Shown here piece after piece: positions 7,313 to 18,100 of a stretch of DNA of 64,000 nt. Each line of letters starts with the position of its first letter. Positions within the stretch are counted from its first letter, which is position 1. Location: the NCBI RefSeq assembly GCF_029027405.1, contig NZ_CP093396.1:434001-498000 (forward strand), given 5' to 3'. The notes under the pieces were generated by a model. That model made no database searches. It saw nothing but the letters and a program-made list of their open reading frames with translations, and was not told the DNA's origin. The DNA comes from Sulfurimonas sp. Lineage in GTDB: Bacteria; Campylobacterota; Campylobacteria; Campylobacterales; Sulfurimonadaceae. A program made the translations under genes and the position numbers.

Positions 7313-9178
7313 TTGTTTTTTTATAAATTAGCAATCCTCTCTTCCCCTCTTAACCCTTTAACTTATCATTTTTCTTCATCTTTAAAAATTGGTACGATTG
7401 TACATGTTTTGGTGCGAAATAGAGAAACTAAAGCTACCATAATTTCTAAATGCAAAAAACCAGAGTTTAAAACAAGTGAAATTTTAAGTGAAAGTGAGTT
7501 TTTTTACTCTTTAAAACAGATGGAATTGGCGAAGTTTATTTCAGCTTATTATGTTTGTTCTTTAGGGGAGGCTTTAGGAGTCATGATGCCATATAGTTCC
7601 ATATCAGGAGATATGGAACCAGACACACTTTCTAGTTCCATATCTCCTGATATGAAACTCTCTATGCTAAAGCTCTCGCCAAAACAAGAAAAAGTATTCA
7701 AGTTTTTGCAAAAACAAAAAGTATCACTACTCTTTGGAGATACAGGAAGTGGAAAAACAGAAATATATATGAAATATTTCCAAGAGATGATAGCATCTGG
7801 GAAACGATGTATTTTTTTAATGCCAGAAATTTCTCTTACTCCTCAAATGAGTCAAAGATTAGAAGAGCATTTTGGGGTAGATGCTGTTATGTGGCACTCA
7901 AAATTAACTCCTCTACAAAAGAAAAAAGCTCTTAAAAAGATTTATGATGGAAGTGCAAAAATAGTTGCAGGTCCTCGCTCAACCTTGTTTTTACCGCTAC
8001 ACGATTTAGGTTTGATAGTTGTAGATGAAGAACATGATGATAGTTATAAATCATCTTCAAGACCTAGATATAATGCAAAAGATATAGCCATATATATGGG
8101 TAAACTGTATGATATTCCCGTAGTTTTAGGAAGTGCTACGCCATCTCTTAACTCCTTTGTTAAATTTCCATATTTTAGACTTAAAGGTGGATTTTTTAGT
8201 GCTAAAAAAGAGTTTATTTATGAAAAATCCAGTGAGAGTTTAAGCCCTTTGATAATGGGGCATCTAGACTCAACCATAAAAGCTAAAAATCAAGCCATAG
8301 TCTTTGTCCCAACAAGAGCAAATTTTAAATATTTAATCTGTCAAGATTGTGGACACACAATCCAATGTGTTTTTTGTAGCATAGGAATGAGCATACATCA
8401 AAAATCAAATGCTTTAAAGTGTCACTATTGTAACTATACTCAAGCTATACCTCAAATTTGTAGCGAGTGTAAAGGAGCTTCTCTTATAAGTTCAAGACTT
8501 GGAACAGTAGAGGCTATAAAGCTTATACAAGAACAACTCACAGATGCAAAAATTGAGCAGTTTGACAGAGATGCCATAAGCACAGCAAATAAACTCAAAA
8601 AAGCACTAAAGCGTTTTAATGAGAGAGAAACAGATATACTGGTAGGAACTCAGATGCTAAGCAAAGGACATGATTATCATGGAGTGACTTTAGCAGTTGT
8701 TTTAGGACTTGATAATATGTTAAACATGAGTGATTACAGAGCAAGAGAAAAAGCACTTTCTTCTCTCATACAAGTCTCTGGTAGAAGTGGTAGAGCAAAA
8801 GATGCAAAAGTGTTGATTCAAAGTTTTAATGAAGAGTTTTTTAGTACATTTATAGATGATTATGAAGCTTTCTTAGAAGAAGAAAAAATCTTTAGAGTAG
8901 GGCTTTATCCACCATATAAAAAACTTTGTAGAGTTTTATTTAGTCACAAAAATGGAGTAAAAGCACAAGAAGAGATGCGAGAGATGAAAGATAGTTTAGT
9001 TAAAATCTCAAATATAGAAGTTGTTGGTTTTGGAAAGTGTGGTGTTGAGCGGATTGCAAATAAGTATAGATTTGAGATACTTCTTAGAAGTAATAAAAGT
9101 ACAGATATTATAAAAGCTGTGTCTAGATGCAAGACGAGTTTAGCTGAGATTGATATGGATCCTATTGAATTTGGATAA
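7313..9178 (+). CDS. priA: Primosomal protein N' (PriA helicase)
   Basis: 621 residues, TTG start preceded by GAGG. PriA recognises stalled forks and reloads DnaB. It has Walker A GDTGSGKTEIY, the DEEHDDSYK box, and a zinc-binding region with CxxC pairs (CQDCGHTIQCVFC and CHYCNY ... CSEC). Helicase motifs LGSATPS and LVGTQMLSKGHDYHGVTL are intact. It is about 110 residues shorter than E. coli PriA, as is usual in Campylobacterota, because the N-terminal DNA-binding part is reduced. The linker before the helicase core carries two small palindromic repeats (7596-7658). Confidence 0.96.
   Translation: MFFYKLAILSSPLNPLTYHFSSSLKIGTIVHVLVRNRETKATIISKCKKPEFKTSEILSESEFFYSLKQMELAKFISAYYVCSLGEALGVMMPYSSISGDMEPDTLSSSISPDMKLSMLKLSPKQEKVFKFLQKQKVSLLFGDTGSGKTEIYMKYFQEMIASGKRCIFLMPEISLTPQMSQRLEEHFGVDAVMWHSKLTPLQKKKALKKIYDGSAKIVAGPRSTLFLPLHDLGLIVVDEEHDDSYKSSSRPRYNAKDIAIYMGKLYDIPVVLGSATPSLNSFVKFPYFRLKGGFFSAKKEFIYEKSSESLSPLIMGHLDSTIKAKNQAIVFVPTRANFKYLICQDCGHTIQCVFCSIGMSIHQKSNALKCHYCNYTQAIPQICSECKGASLISSRLGTVEAIKLIQEQLTDAKIEQFDRDAISTANKLKKALKRFNERETDILVGTQMLSKGHDYHGVTLAVVLGLDNMLNMSDYRAREKALSSLIQVSGRSGRAKDAKVLIQSFNEEFFSTFIDDYEAFLEEEKIFRVGLYPPYKKLCRVLFSHKNGVKAQEEMREMKDSLVKISNIEVVGFGKCGVERIANKYRFEILLRSNKSTDIIKAVSRCKTSLAEIDMDPIEFG
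7596..7658. repeat. Pair of 24-bp palindromes inside priA
   Basis: 7596-7619 reads GTTCCATATC-AGGA-GATATGGAAC and 7635-7658 reads GTTCCATATC-TCCT-GATATGAAAC. Each is a palindrome, and the second is the inverted copy of the first with one mismatch. They are 39 nt apart, keep the frame, and encode the near-repeat SSISGDMEP / SSISPDMK in the linker before the helicase domain. This looks like insertion of a mobile palindromic repeat into a coding sequence. Confidence 0.7.
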
Positions 9179-9183
9179 GGATG

Positions 9184-9762
9184 TTATTGCGTTAATATAT
9201 TATCAAAAAACCAGTAAAAAGCCATAAGCAATCCAGGTGTTTTTTGGTAAGACTCATCAAACATAAACTCTTTTGCTTTGTTTATTGGAAGATATATTAC
9301 TTCTATTTCTTCCTCTTCTAAACCTCCACCTTCACTTACTTTCATTCCATCATCACACTCAGCATAATAAAGTATTTGCTTAGTTCCAGAGATGCCAACA
9401 CTTGGATAAAAAGAAGTTATTTTTTGTAAATTTTCAACAGGTACATCGTAGCCACACTCTTCTAAAATTTCTTCTTTGGCTATTTGTACATCTGATGCAT
9501 CTTTATCTATAAGACCAGCACAAAGTTCATAAGTCATACCATCTTCCTCATTGGCATAAAGAACTGGAATGCGGAGTTGTTTTACAAGTATAAAAGCTTG
9601 TTTTTCTTTATGGTAAAGAAGAATAGAAACACAATCTATTGTTTTAACTGCTTCCCATTCCTTTTGTTTTCCATTTTGTGTATAGTTTATTTTTACAGGA
9701 ACTACAAATTTAGGATTTTTAAGTTCTACGATAGAGTCTATTTTATTCACAATCTTTTCCAT
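9184..9762 (-). CDS. NUDIX hydrolase, NUDT14/ADP-ribose pyrophosphatase-like
   Basis: 192 residues. The Nudix box is recognisable (GLIDKDASDVQIAKEEILEE then CGY), with the EExGU core intact but the first Glu replaced by Ala and the usual Arg replaced by Glu. This variant resembles the UDP-sugar diphosphatase (NUDT14) branch rather than canonical ADP-ribose pyrophosphatases. FYPSVGISGTKQILYYAE is a typical substrate-loop region. It overlaps the end of the upstream M23 peptidase gene by 20 bp, so the two are co-transcribed. The natural substrate is uncertain. Confidence 0.82.
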   Translation of the reverse strand: MEKIVNKIDSIVELKNPKFVVPVKINYTQNGKQKEWEAVKTIDCVSILLYHKEKQAFILVKQLRIPVLYANEEDGMTYELCAGLIDKDASDVQIAKEEILEECGYDVPVENLQKITSFYPSVGISGTKQILYYAECDDGMKVSEGGGLEEEEIEVIYLPINKAKEFMFDESYQKTPGLLMAFYWFFDNILTQ

Positions 9763-10927
9763 TGTAAAAGTAGCAAAAACTCTCTACTTTTTGAGGTCTA
9801 GTAAATGGAGTTGCATTTGCTAGATGCAAGGCTATGCTCTCATTATAATTTTGCTTAAGTTTTAAAAAGGCTTTTTTCTCTTTACCTTTAAGTTTTTTTG
9901 TAGTAACTTGAACAACTCTAAGAGGGTTTATTGCGCGACCTCTTTTTCTCAGTTCAAAATGCAGATGCGGACCAGTTGAGCGACCAGTACTTCCAACATA
10001 ACCAATGGTATGACCTTTTTTTACATACTTTCCGCGTCTAATCCCTCTACGAAACGATTTCATATGGGCGTATCTTGTTTCATAACCATCAGCATGTCTG
10101 ATTTTAATAAGTTTCCCATAAGTTCCGAGTCTAGATGCATAAATGATTCTTCCACTTCCAGCAGCAACTATCGGTGTTCCGCGTCTTGCTGCATAGTCAA
10201 TTCCAAGATGTGCTTTCCATTTGTGTAAGATTGGGTGCCATCTTCTTTTTGTAAAGTATGAAGAGATTCTCGCCCCTCGAACAGGACGAGCAAGTAAAAA
10301 ACCTTCTACCTCATGTCCTTTTTTATCATAATACCTATCATCACTATTTAAGTAGATAAAGTGCTGTTTTTTTCTCATCTCTATCATTGCAACTTTTAGG
10401 ATTGGCATCGAAAAAGGATGACCTAAACGATACTTTTGTTCATAAATAAGAACAAGTTTATCTCCAACTCTCAAATCTCTTTTAAAATTTAGAGAGTTTC
10501 TAAAGTTTGAAACAAAAATTTGTGCAAGTTTTTTTGAACCTGTCGCTTTAATGATGTCATAGTATGGAGAGTTCTTTATGGTTAAAGTAAAGGCTTCTAT
10601 TTTAGAGTTGCTAATTATTGGGATTGCTTCAAAGTAATAAAGATTTTTGTTTTTATAGATATGAATTTGTAGTTCATCATTTAGTGGAAGTAAGACTTGT
10701 TCTATCCTTCCCTCACTGTCTCTTAATATTTGACAATTAACACCTGTTCGCATCTCTTCTGTTAATCTTTGGTCATCTATATCAAGGTCATAGTATAATC
10801 TTTTAACAGGTAAGTTTTGTTTTTCCAAAAAGATAAGATAAGTTTCGCCCTTTATCCATCTAAATCGTTCAACTTGTGAGCCAAAAAGAGCAGTCGTAAG
10901 TAAAAAAAGTATAAAAAATCGTATCAT
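9743..10927 (-). CDS. M23 metallopeptidase, Csd3/Pgp3-like cell-shape endopeptidase
   Basis: 394 residues with an N-terminal signal peptide (MIRFFILFLLTTALFGS). The C-terminal LytM domain has the zinc motifs HLGID (HxxxD) and HLHFEL (HxH), and GSTGRSTGPHLHFELRKRG is textbook. The long N-terminal part corresponds to the inhibitory/domain region of Helicobacter Csd3 (about 403 residues). In H. pylori csd3, pgbA and glcD are neighbours, and here the next genes on the other strand are a PgbA-N protein and glcD, which supports this assignment. It trims peptidoglycan cross-links or pentapeptides in the periplasm to set cell curvature. Confidence 0.85.
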   Translation of the reverse strand: MIRFFILFLLTTALFGSQVERFRWIKGETYLIFLEKQNLPVKRLYYDLDIDDQRLTEEMRTGVNCQILRDSEGRIEQVLLPLNDELQIHIYKNKNLYYFEAIPIISNSKIEAFTLTIKNSPYYDIIKATGSKKLAQIFVSNFRNSLNFKRDLRVGDKLVLIYEQKYRLGHPFSMPILKVAMIEMRKKQHFIYLNSDDRYYDKKGHEVEGFLLARPVRGARISSYFTKRRWHPILHKWKAHLGIDYAARRGTPIVAAGSGRIIYASRLGTYGKLIKIRHADGYETRYAHMKSFRRGIRRGKYVKKGHTIGYVGSTGRSTGPHLHFELRKRGRAINPLRVVQVTTKKLKGKEKKAFLKLKQNYNESIALHLANATPFTRPQKVESFCYFYNGKDCE

Positions 10928-11005
10928 TAAACCCCTAAAAATCTTAAATATAAAAAATAATTTGCAAACTCTAACAAAACTTGGCTTAGTGAGAGGTTTA
11001 TTTGA

Positions 11006-11011
11006 TATAAT
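11006..11011 (+). promoter_or_regulatory. -10 box of the pgbA-like/glcD/brkB operon
   Basis: TATAAT within TTTGATATAATCGCG, 30 bp before the ATG at 11042, with GAGAG acting as Shine-Dalgarno. Divergent from the csd3-like gene. Confidence 0.5.
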
Positions 11012-11041
11012 CGCGTTAAATAAATAACAAAAAGAGAGTTA

Positions 11042-11815
11042 ATGAAGCATATAATTTTAATACTAGTATTTGTTTCTAGTTTAATGGCAGGAGTTGTAAA
11101 GTCTCCACTAATTAGCATCGATGAGCATCGCAACATTGCAACAATAAAAATAAAAAAAATAGACATAGGTATGAGTGGTTTTATATCTCATAATGTAGAT
11201 GATAGTCATAGTGTGATTTTAAAAAATATTGAAGTTATAAGTTTTGATAAAGAGAGTGAAATAGCAACTCTTAAGATGACACCCTATGATGCGCTTAGAA
11301 ATAACTCTTTACCTAAGGGCAAATGGAAAGTTAAGGTTGGAGATACTGCAATCTTGGCATTTGGTTATACAAGAGGAGTTTTAATCGCTCCAAATGATGA
11401 GATATACTATAGAATTATAAGAAGTATAAAAAATTTACAATGGGTTCATCCTGATATTTTTGCGACTATTTTATCTTTTAATGGGCATCCAACCCCTCTT
11501 CGTGAAGATTTTACAAAACTTTCTATTGCTACTTCTGTTGGTTTAATATTTTTCTTTTTAGATGAAAAACTTTATACCGCTGATTCTAAGAGTTTTAAGA
11601 TTTTAAATATTACAGATGCACCGTTAAAACAAAGTAAAGTAAAATTACCATTTTTTTCAAGAGTTGATAAAATAGAAGCAAATTGGTTTGGAGATGGAAG
11701 TGATGAGTTAGAAACTTATGAATCATATTATTTTGGACTTTTAAGCGAAGCAAACCCAAATAATAAAGAGTTAAAAAAAGCAATAAATAACTTTAATACA
11801 AAGGCTGAAAAATGA
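11042..11815 (+). CDS. PgbA-N family periplasmic/surface protein
   Basis: 257 residues with a signal peptide (cleavage near SSLMAG). It resembles the N-terminal domain of Helicobacter plasminogen-binding protein PgbA (Pfam PGBA_N), including the WVHPDIFA and LREDFTKLS segments. The Lys-rich C-terminal plasminogen-binding tail of the pathogen protein is absent, so plasminogen binding should not be assumed. It lies between the csd3-like gene and glcD as in H. pylori and overlaps glcD by 4 bp (ATGA), implying translational coupling. Its function in a free-living organism is unknown. Confidence 0.7.
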   Translation: MKHIILILVFVSSLMAGVVKSPLISIDEHRNIATIKIKKIDIGMSGFISHNVDDSHSVILKNIEVISFDKESEIATLKMTPYDALRNNSLPKGKWKVKVGDTAILAFGYTRGVLIAPNDEIYYRIIRSIKNLQWVHPDIFATILSFNGHPTPLREDFTKLSIATSVGLIFFFLDEKLYTADSKSFKILNITDAPLKQSKVKLPFFSRVDKIEANWFGDGSDELETYESYYFGLLSEANPNNKELKKAINNFNTKAEK

Positions 11816-13197
11816 TAGATGCCAAAGATATAGAATATTTCAGATCAATTGTAGGAAGTGAAAATATTTATAGCGATAAAGCACATTTAATCGCTTATTC
11901 TTATGACGCGACAAGAGAGCATTTTGAGCCAGATGCTGTTATATTTCCAAGAAATGAAGAAGATATAAGTGCAATTTTAAAACACTGCAATGAAAAAAGA
12001 ATAGTTATTGTTCCTCGTGGAGCAGGTAGTGGTTTTACAGGCGGTGCCTTGCCAAGTAGTGGGGGAATTGTTTTAGCTTTTGAAAAACATATGAACAAAA
12101 TCTTAGAGATAGATATGAAAAATATGGTGGCTATCGTTCAACCTGGGGTTATTAATATGGATTTGCAAAAAGCTGTTGAAGAGCTAGGACTTTTTTATCC
12201 ACCAGACCCAGCATCTCAAGACTACTCAACACTGGGCGGAAATGTCAGTGAAAATGCAGGTGGTATGAGAGCTGCAAAGTATGGAATTACAAAAGATTAT
12301 GTAATGGCAACTCGTGCTGTTTTAGCAAATGGTGATATAATTAAAGCAGGAAAGAGAACCATAAAAGATGTAGCAGGTTATAATATTAGTGGAATTTTAA
12401 TAGCATCTGAAGGTACTTTAGCCGTTTTGAGTGAAATCACTCTAAGACTAATTCCTAAACCAAAATTAACTAAAACTGCAATGGGAATTTTTGATAGTGT
12501 AAGTGAAGCGATGGAAGCAGTTTATAAAACAATGGCAAGTGGAATAACACCTGTAGCAATGGAATTTTTAGATAATTTAACCATACGAGCAGTTGAGAAA
12601 ACTTTCAACAAAGGTTTACCTGTAGATGCTGGGGCACTTTTAGTTACAGATGTTGATGGAAATTTAGAAGATGATTTAAATTTTCAGTTAGCTCAAATAG
12701 AAAAAGTTTTTCGTGAAAATGGTTGTAGGGAATTTAAAATTGCAAAAGATGAAAATGAGGCAACAGATATTTGGTTTGCTAGAAGAAATGCATCTCCCGC
12801 TTTGAGTATTTATGGAAGTAAAAAACTAAATGAAGATGTAACAGTTCCTCGTGCAGCTTTACCTGAACTTTTAGAAAAATTTTACGCCATTGCAGATAAA
12901 TACAAAATAAATATACCATGTTTTGGTCACACAGGTGATGGAAATGTTCACACAAATGTTATGGTAGATGGAAGTGACCCAGAGCAGGTGAAAATAGCTT
13001 ATAAGGCAATAGAAGAAGTTTTCCAAGCAACTATTGACTTAGGTGGAACTTTGAGTGGTGAGCATGGTATAGGACTTGCAAAAGCTCCCTATATGAGTAT
13101 GGCTTTTACTGAGCAAGAGATGAATCTTTTTAAGTCTATAAAAAAAGCTTTCGACCCAAACAATATTTTAAATCCTGCAAAAATGGGGTTGAACTAG
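11812..13197 (+). CDS. glcD: FAD-linked glycolate/lactate-type oxidase, GlcD family
   Basis: 461 residues. N-terminal PCMH-type FAD-binding domain (IVPRGAGSGFTGGALPSSGG, DPASQDYSTLGGNVSENAGG) and C-terminal domain with the metal/substrate residues GHTGDGNVHTNVM and SGEHGIGLAK. It oxidises a 2-hydroxy acid, probably glycolate or D-lactate, feeding electrons to the respiratory chain. No GlcE/GlcF gene is adjacent, so it may act alone or with a distant iron-sulfur subunit. It is coupled to the upstream PgbA-N gene and followed 11 bp later by the BrkB-like membrane protein. Confidence 0.9.
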   Translation: MIDAKDIEYFRSIVGSENIYSDKAHLIAYSYDATREHFEPDAVIFPRNEEDISAILKHCNEKRIVIVPRGAGSGFTGGALPSSGGIVLAFEKHMNKILEIDMKNMVAIVQPGVINMDLQKAVEELGLFYPPDPASQDYSTLGGNVSENAGGMRAAKYGITKDYVMATRAVLANGDIIKAGKRTIKDVAGYNISGILIASEGTLAVLSEITLRLIPKPKLTKTAMGIFDSVSEAMEAVYKTMASGITPVAMEFLDNLTIRAVEKTFNKGLPVDAGALLVTDVDGNLEDDLNFQLAQIEKVFRENGCREFKIAKDENEATDIWFARRNASPALSIYGSKKLNEDVTVPRAALPELLEKFYAIADKYKINIPCFGHTGDGNVHTNVMVDGSDPEQVKIAYKAIEEVFQATIDLGGTLSGEHGIGLAKAPYMSMAFTEQEMNLFKSIKKAFDPNNILNPAKMGLN

Positions 13198-13208
13198 AAG
13201 GTTAAGTT

Positions 13209-14030
13209 ATGAGTGATAATAGAGCTAAACTAAATTATATTTACAGACATGCAAAGTTTTTTCTTAGCACATTTATAGATAAAGAACTAACTCTTTTTGC
13301 TGCTAGTCTTAGTTACTATACTATTTTTACTATTATTCCATTACTTCTTATAATGCTTACTCTTTTAACTTCTCTTCCTAGTTTTGCAGAACATTATGAG
13401 AGTATAAAAACATTTATATTTTCAAACCTTATGCCTGTAAATTCACAAGCGGTTATGGGACATATTGATGGGTTCTTAGAAAACTCTGCAAAGATGGGCG
13501 TTATAGGTCTTGTTATGATTTTAGTTGCTTCTCTTTTATTTTTCAAAAACTTTGAATTTATTGCAAACAAGATTTTTCATGCAAAACAAAGAACACTTTG
13601 GGAGTCAATTACAACCTACTGGACTATGTTGACTCTAACACCTATTGCGCTAGGAGCTTCTTTTTTTATAACCGCAAAATTAGCCGTAGTGATAGAATCA
13701 AACGAAATAACTTCTGGCATAAATATTTTGCCTCTTGTTCCTTATGTTATTATTTGGGCATTATTTTTTCTTATTTTTCAAATTGCGGCAAATACTAAGA
13801 TAAATCCAAGAGCATCTCTTATAAGTTCTTTTATAATTGCGATTGTATTTAGTTTTTCTAAAAATGCTTTTATAGAGTATGTTTTTTATAACAAGTCTTA
13901 TACAACAATGTACGGCTCGTTTGCTATTATGATGTTTTTATTTTTATGGATTTATGTTTCTTGGATTATTTTTATTTATGGCTTGAAGTTATGTTACATG
14001 ATTAACAAAATTTATAACTCAAAAGCATAA
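13209..14030 (+). CDS. YihY/BrkB-family inner membrane protein
   Basis: 273 residues with about six transmembrane helices. The family motif LTLFAASLSYYTIFTIIPLLLIM lies near residues 28-50, and MYGSFAIMMFLFLWIYVSWIIFIYG near the C terminus. Formerly called RNase BN by mistake; the biochemical role of the family is still unclear. A GAAGG Shine-Dalgarno precedes the ATG. Third gene of the operon that starts at 11042. Confidence 0.88.
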   Translation: MSDNRAKLNYIYRHAKFFLSTFIDKELTLFAASLSYYTIFTIIPLLLIMLTLLTSLPSFAEHYESIKTFIFSNLMPVNSQAVMGHIDGFLENSAKMGVIGLVMILVASLLFFKNFEFIANKIFHAKQRTLWESITTYWTMLTLTPIALGASFFITAKLAVVIESNEITSGINILPLVPYVIIWALFFLIFQIAANTKINPRASLISSFIIAIVFSFSKNAFIEYVFYNKSYTTMYGSFAIMMFLFLWIYVSWIIFIYGLKLCYMINKIYNSKA

Positions 14031-14089
14031 ATATTTTAAATGAATTATTATGATATAATATTATATCGGATTTAATAAGGATTACTGAC

Positions 14090-15133
14090 ATGGGTGAAAG
14101 TAAGATATTAATTGTTGATGATGTAGCTGAAAATATACAAGTTGCGATGAATATTTTAAAAGAGGAGAGTTATGAATTTTCCTTTGCAAAAAATGGTGAA
14201 GATGCACTTAATATATTAAAAGTAAATAGTTTTGATTTAGTACTATTAGATATAATGATGCCTGGAATTGATGGATATGAGGTCTGTCGTCGTATGAAGC
14301 AAAATCCACTTATTATGGATATACCTGTAATATTTTTAACAGCAAAAGTTGATATAGATTCTATGACAAAAGGTTTTGAAACTGGTGGTTTAGATTATAT
14401 AACAAAACCTTTCCATGCAAATGAACTCATTTATAGAGTTAAAACTCACATTAATCTTTATAGAGCAAGTAAGTTATTGGTACAAAATAATATCTCTTTA
14501 CAAACTAAAATAGAGACTCAAAATAACAGAATATCTAGTGAATTAGAAGAGAACCAAAAAGATATGATCTTTATGTTGAGTGAATTAATAGAATCTATAT
14601 CTGATGAAACTGGCAAACATATAAAAAGAGTCGCCGAATATTCAAGATTGTTAGCTTATTATCATCCATCATTAAGTGAAGATGATGTAGATATAATTTA
14701 TTATGCATCTCCTATGCATGATATTGGTAAAATAGCTATTCCTTCAAAGATATTGCAAAAAGAAGGACCATTAACTGAAGAAGAATTTACAATAATGAAA
14801 CAACATCCATCTATTGCACATGAGTATTTTAAAAAATCTAAAAGAAAAATTATGAGAGCAGCTGATATTATTGCTTATGAACATCATGAACAATTCAATG
14901 GTAAAGGCTATCCTAGAGGAATTAAAGGTGAAGATATCCATATATATGGTCGTATAGTAGCACTGGCTGATGTTTTTGATGCGTTAACTCATAAAAGAAT
15001 CTATAAAGAAGCTTGGAGTGTTAATGATGCAGTTAAGTACATTTCTGAGCATAGTGGCACGCAATTTGACCCTTTCTTGGTTGAAATATTTGAGGCACAT
15101 GTTAATGAATTTATATCATTTTCAAAACTATAA
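14090..15133 (+). CDS. Response regulator with HD-GYP c-di-GMP phosphodiesterase domain
   Basis: 347 residues. The receiver domain (1-125) has the acidic pair DD at 10-11 and phospho-acceptor D54 (VLLDIMMPG). A coiled linker leads to the HD-GYP domain with H210-D211 (MHDIGKI), [11 protein letters not shown] containing GYP at 273-275, and a final DVFDAL. All metal-binding residues look intact, so it probably hydrolyses c-di-GMP when phosphorylated. The following histidine kinase gene overlaps it by 29 bp, so the two almost certainly form one signalling pair. Confidence 0.93.
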   Translation: MGESKILIVDDVAENIQVAMNILKEESYEFSFAKNGEDALNILKVNSFDLVLLDIMMPGIDGYEVCRRMKQNPLIMDIPVIFLTAKVDIDSMTKGFETGGLDYITKPFHANELIYRVKTHINLYRASKLLVQNNISLQTKIETQNNRISSELEENQKDMIFMLSELIESISDETGKHIKRVAEYSRLLAYYHPSLSEDDVDIIYYASPMHDIGKIAIPSKILQKEGPLTEEEFTIMKQHPSIAHEYFKKSKRKIMRAADIIAYEHHEQFNGKGYPRGIKGEDIHIYGRIVALADVFDALTHKRIYKEAWSVNDAVKYISEHSGTQFDPFLVEIFEAHVNEFISFSKL

Positions 15134-18100
15134 GTTAGTTTTTCTAACATTTATTTTTTTCTATACTACGCTATTTTCTATTGAAAACAATAGTTTTTTA
15201 AATGAAAAAGAAAAAAAATGGATTGAGCAAAATCCTGTAGTTGTTCTGGGAGCAGATTATAGTTGGCCTCCTTATGATTTTATAGATAAAAATTCAAAAC
15301 ATGTTGGTATAGCAGCTGATTATCTATCAATTATAAGTAAAAAAAGTGGTTTAAAGTTTGATATAAAAGCCGATGTATGGTCTAAAATTTTGAATGAAGC
15401 GAAGGCAGGTAAACTTGATGGTTTAGCTTGTGCAGTATCAACTCCAGGAAGAGAAAAATTTCTAAATTTTACAACGCCGTATGTACAGAAGCCTTTAGCT
15501 ATAATAGTTCAAGAAAATAGAAATAATATTAAAAATATTGATGACTTAAATGGCAAAATTGTAACTATAAATAAAGGTTCATATTTACATGAATGGTTAA
15601 AAAAAAATTATCCTAAAATAAAATTTCTCTTAACAACTTCAAATTATCAATCACTTGAAAAAGTGTCAGTTTCTCAAGCAGATGCTTATATAGGAAATAT
15701 AGCAGTAACGACATATATTATGAAAGAGAACCATCTTTTAAATTTAAAAATTGTTAATAATGTACCAAATATGGATAGTAAAGCCTCTATTGCGATTGAC
15801 AAAAAAAATAAAATCTTATTTTCAATAATGGAGAAAACACTTAAAAATATAACATTTAAAGAACGAAAAAAAATTACTAAGAAATGGTTTGATACATCTC
15901 AAAATAAAACAAAAGAAAGAATCAAATTTACTGCTGATGAAAAAAAATACATGAAAAATCATCCTATGATAAGGGTAGGTGTAGCTCCAGACTGGCCTCC
16001 TTTTAATTTTATAGATAATAATGGTAAATATGCTGGTATTGCAAATGATTATTTAACCTTAATTACTAAAAAAACAGGATTAAAGTTTGAATTTATTGTA
16101 GATGAATGGAATAATAATTTAGAAAAAATAAAAAATAAAAAAATTGACTTACTTGATGCACTTTTTAAAGATGATAAACGCCAAAAATATATGAAATTTT
16201 CAAAATCATATCTTGAAGTATTAGACTATTTTTATATTCGTGATGATTTAAATATAACTACATTAGAAGACTTAAATGGAAAAAGAGTGGCAATTCCTAA
16301 GGGTTATGCACATGCAGATGCTATAAGAAAAGAGTTTCCAAAGATAAAGATAATAACTGTCGCTAGTTTTTCCGAATCAGTAGATGCAGTATTAGAAAAT
16401 CGTGCGGATATGCTTTTTGACACACAAATTGCACTATCTTATAAGTTAGAACAAGATGGTATTCGTAATATAATACCTTTTAAGTCATATAGAAAACATG
16501 GTTTAATGCAGATACATATGTCATCTTATAAGGGAAATGATATTCTTATTTCAATTATGAATAAAGGACTTGATTCAATTACTAAAGAAGAAAAAAATGC
16601 TATTTATAATAGGTGGGTTTCTACTCAAAGTAGTAATGATATAAAGATAGCTAGCCCTTTAGTATTAAGTGAAGAAGAACAACTTTGGATTAAAGAACAC
16701 CCATTTGTTTCATATAGTGAAGTAAATTGGGAACCGATGTCAATTATTCAAAATAATACAATGACAGGTATTATGAAAGAGTATCTAAATAAAATTACCG
16801 CATCAACAGGAATTAAATTTAGATATAGAAAAACTTCATCTTGGTCTGAAGTCGTTGATATGTTTAAAACTGGTGAAATTGATATTATTCCTGGAGTAGG
16901 TGAGAGTGATTTTGTATCCAAACTAGGATTGACTTCTGATATTTATGCCAATTTCCCGTTTGTTTTAGTCACTAAAAATAGTAAATCATTTATAAGCGAT
17001 ATAAGTGAGCTTGAGGGTAAAAGTATTGCTGCTCCAAAATATTGGACAAGTTATAACTATTTAAAGGAACAAAAACCAAATATAAAAGTTGTTGCTACAA
17101 AAGATATTTTTGAAGCATTGGATATGGTAAAAGATGGTAAAGTCGATGCTTTTTTAGGGCATAAGGCTATTGGTATGCACTATGTTGGAAAATACTATGT
17201 AAGTAACTTGCATATTGCAGGAAAAGTAAATTATGATTTTAATCACAAAATGCTACTTCAAAAAAATGATAAAATTTTACTAAGTATAGTAAATAAAGTT
17301 TTTCAATCAATGAGTGAAACAGAGCATCTTGATATTAAAAATAAATGGCTACAAATTGAGGTAATAGAGGCAAAAGATTATGTTTTGCTTTACCAAATTG
17401 CGATTCTATTATTGCTCGGGATAATAGGGACATTTTATTGGAATAGAAAACTATCAAATGAGATAAAAGAGCGTAAAAGTATTGAAGCAGAATTAGAACT
17501 TAAAAATAAAAGATTAAATAAAATACTTAAAATTAATGATAAACAGCAAGAAGAACTTTTAAAAGCAAAAGAATCGGCAGAACTTGCAAATAAATCAAAG
17601 TCAGAATTTTTGGCTAATATGAGTCATGAAATAAGAACTCCAATGAATGCGATTATGGGTTTTTCTGAGCTTTTGAGTGAACAAATAAGTGAGCCTCGAC
17701 TTAAAACATATACAAAAATTATACAAAAAGCAAGCAACTCACTTCTTACTCTTATTAATGATATATTGGACCTTTCAAAAATAGAAGCAGGAAAGTTGGA
17801 GATAAATAAAAGTGCAACAGATGTTTACTCTTTATCTGATGAGATAAGCTCAATATTTTCAATTTCAATACAGAAGAAAAATTTAGATTTTTTTATTGAT
17901 ATAGATAAAAGTATACCAGAGAGTCTTTTACTTGACGAAGTAAGAGTTAGGCAAATATTGCTAAATATAATAGGGAATGCCGTTAAGTTTACAGAGGAAG
18001 GATTTGTGAAGTTTAGTGTTAAATCTTACAACCATAATGATAGTCTTAGTAAGGTAGATTTAGAATTTACAATAGAAGATAGCGGAGTTGGAATTCCACC

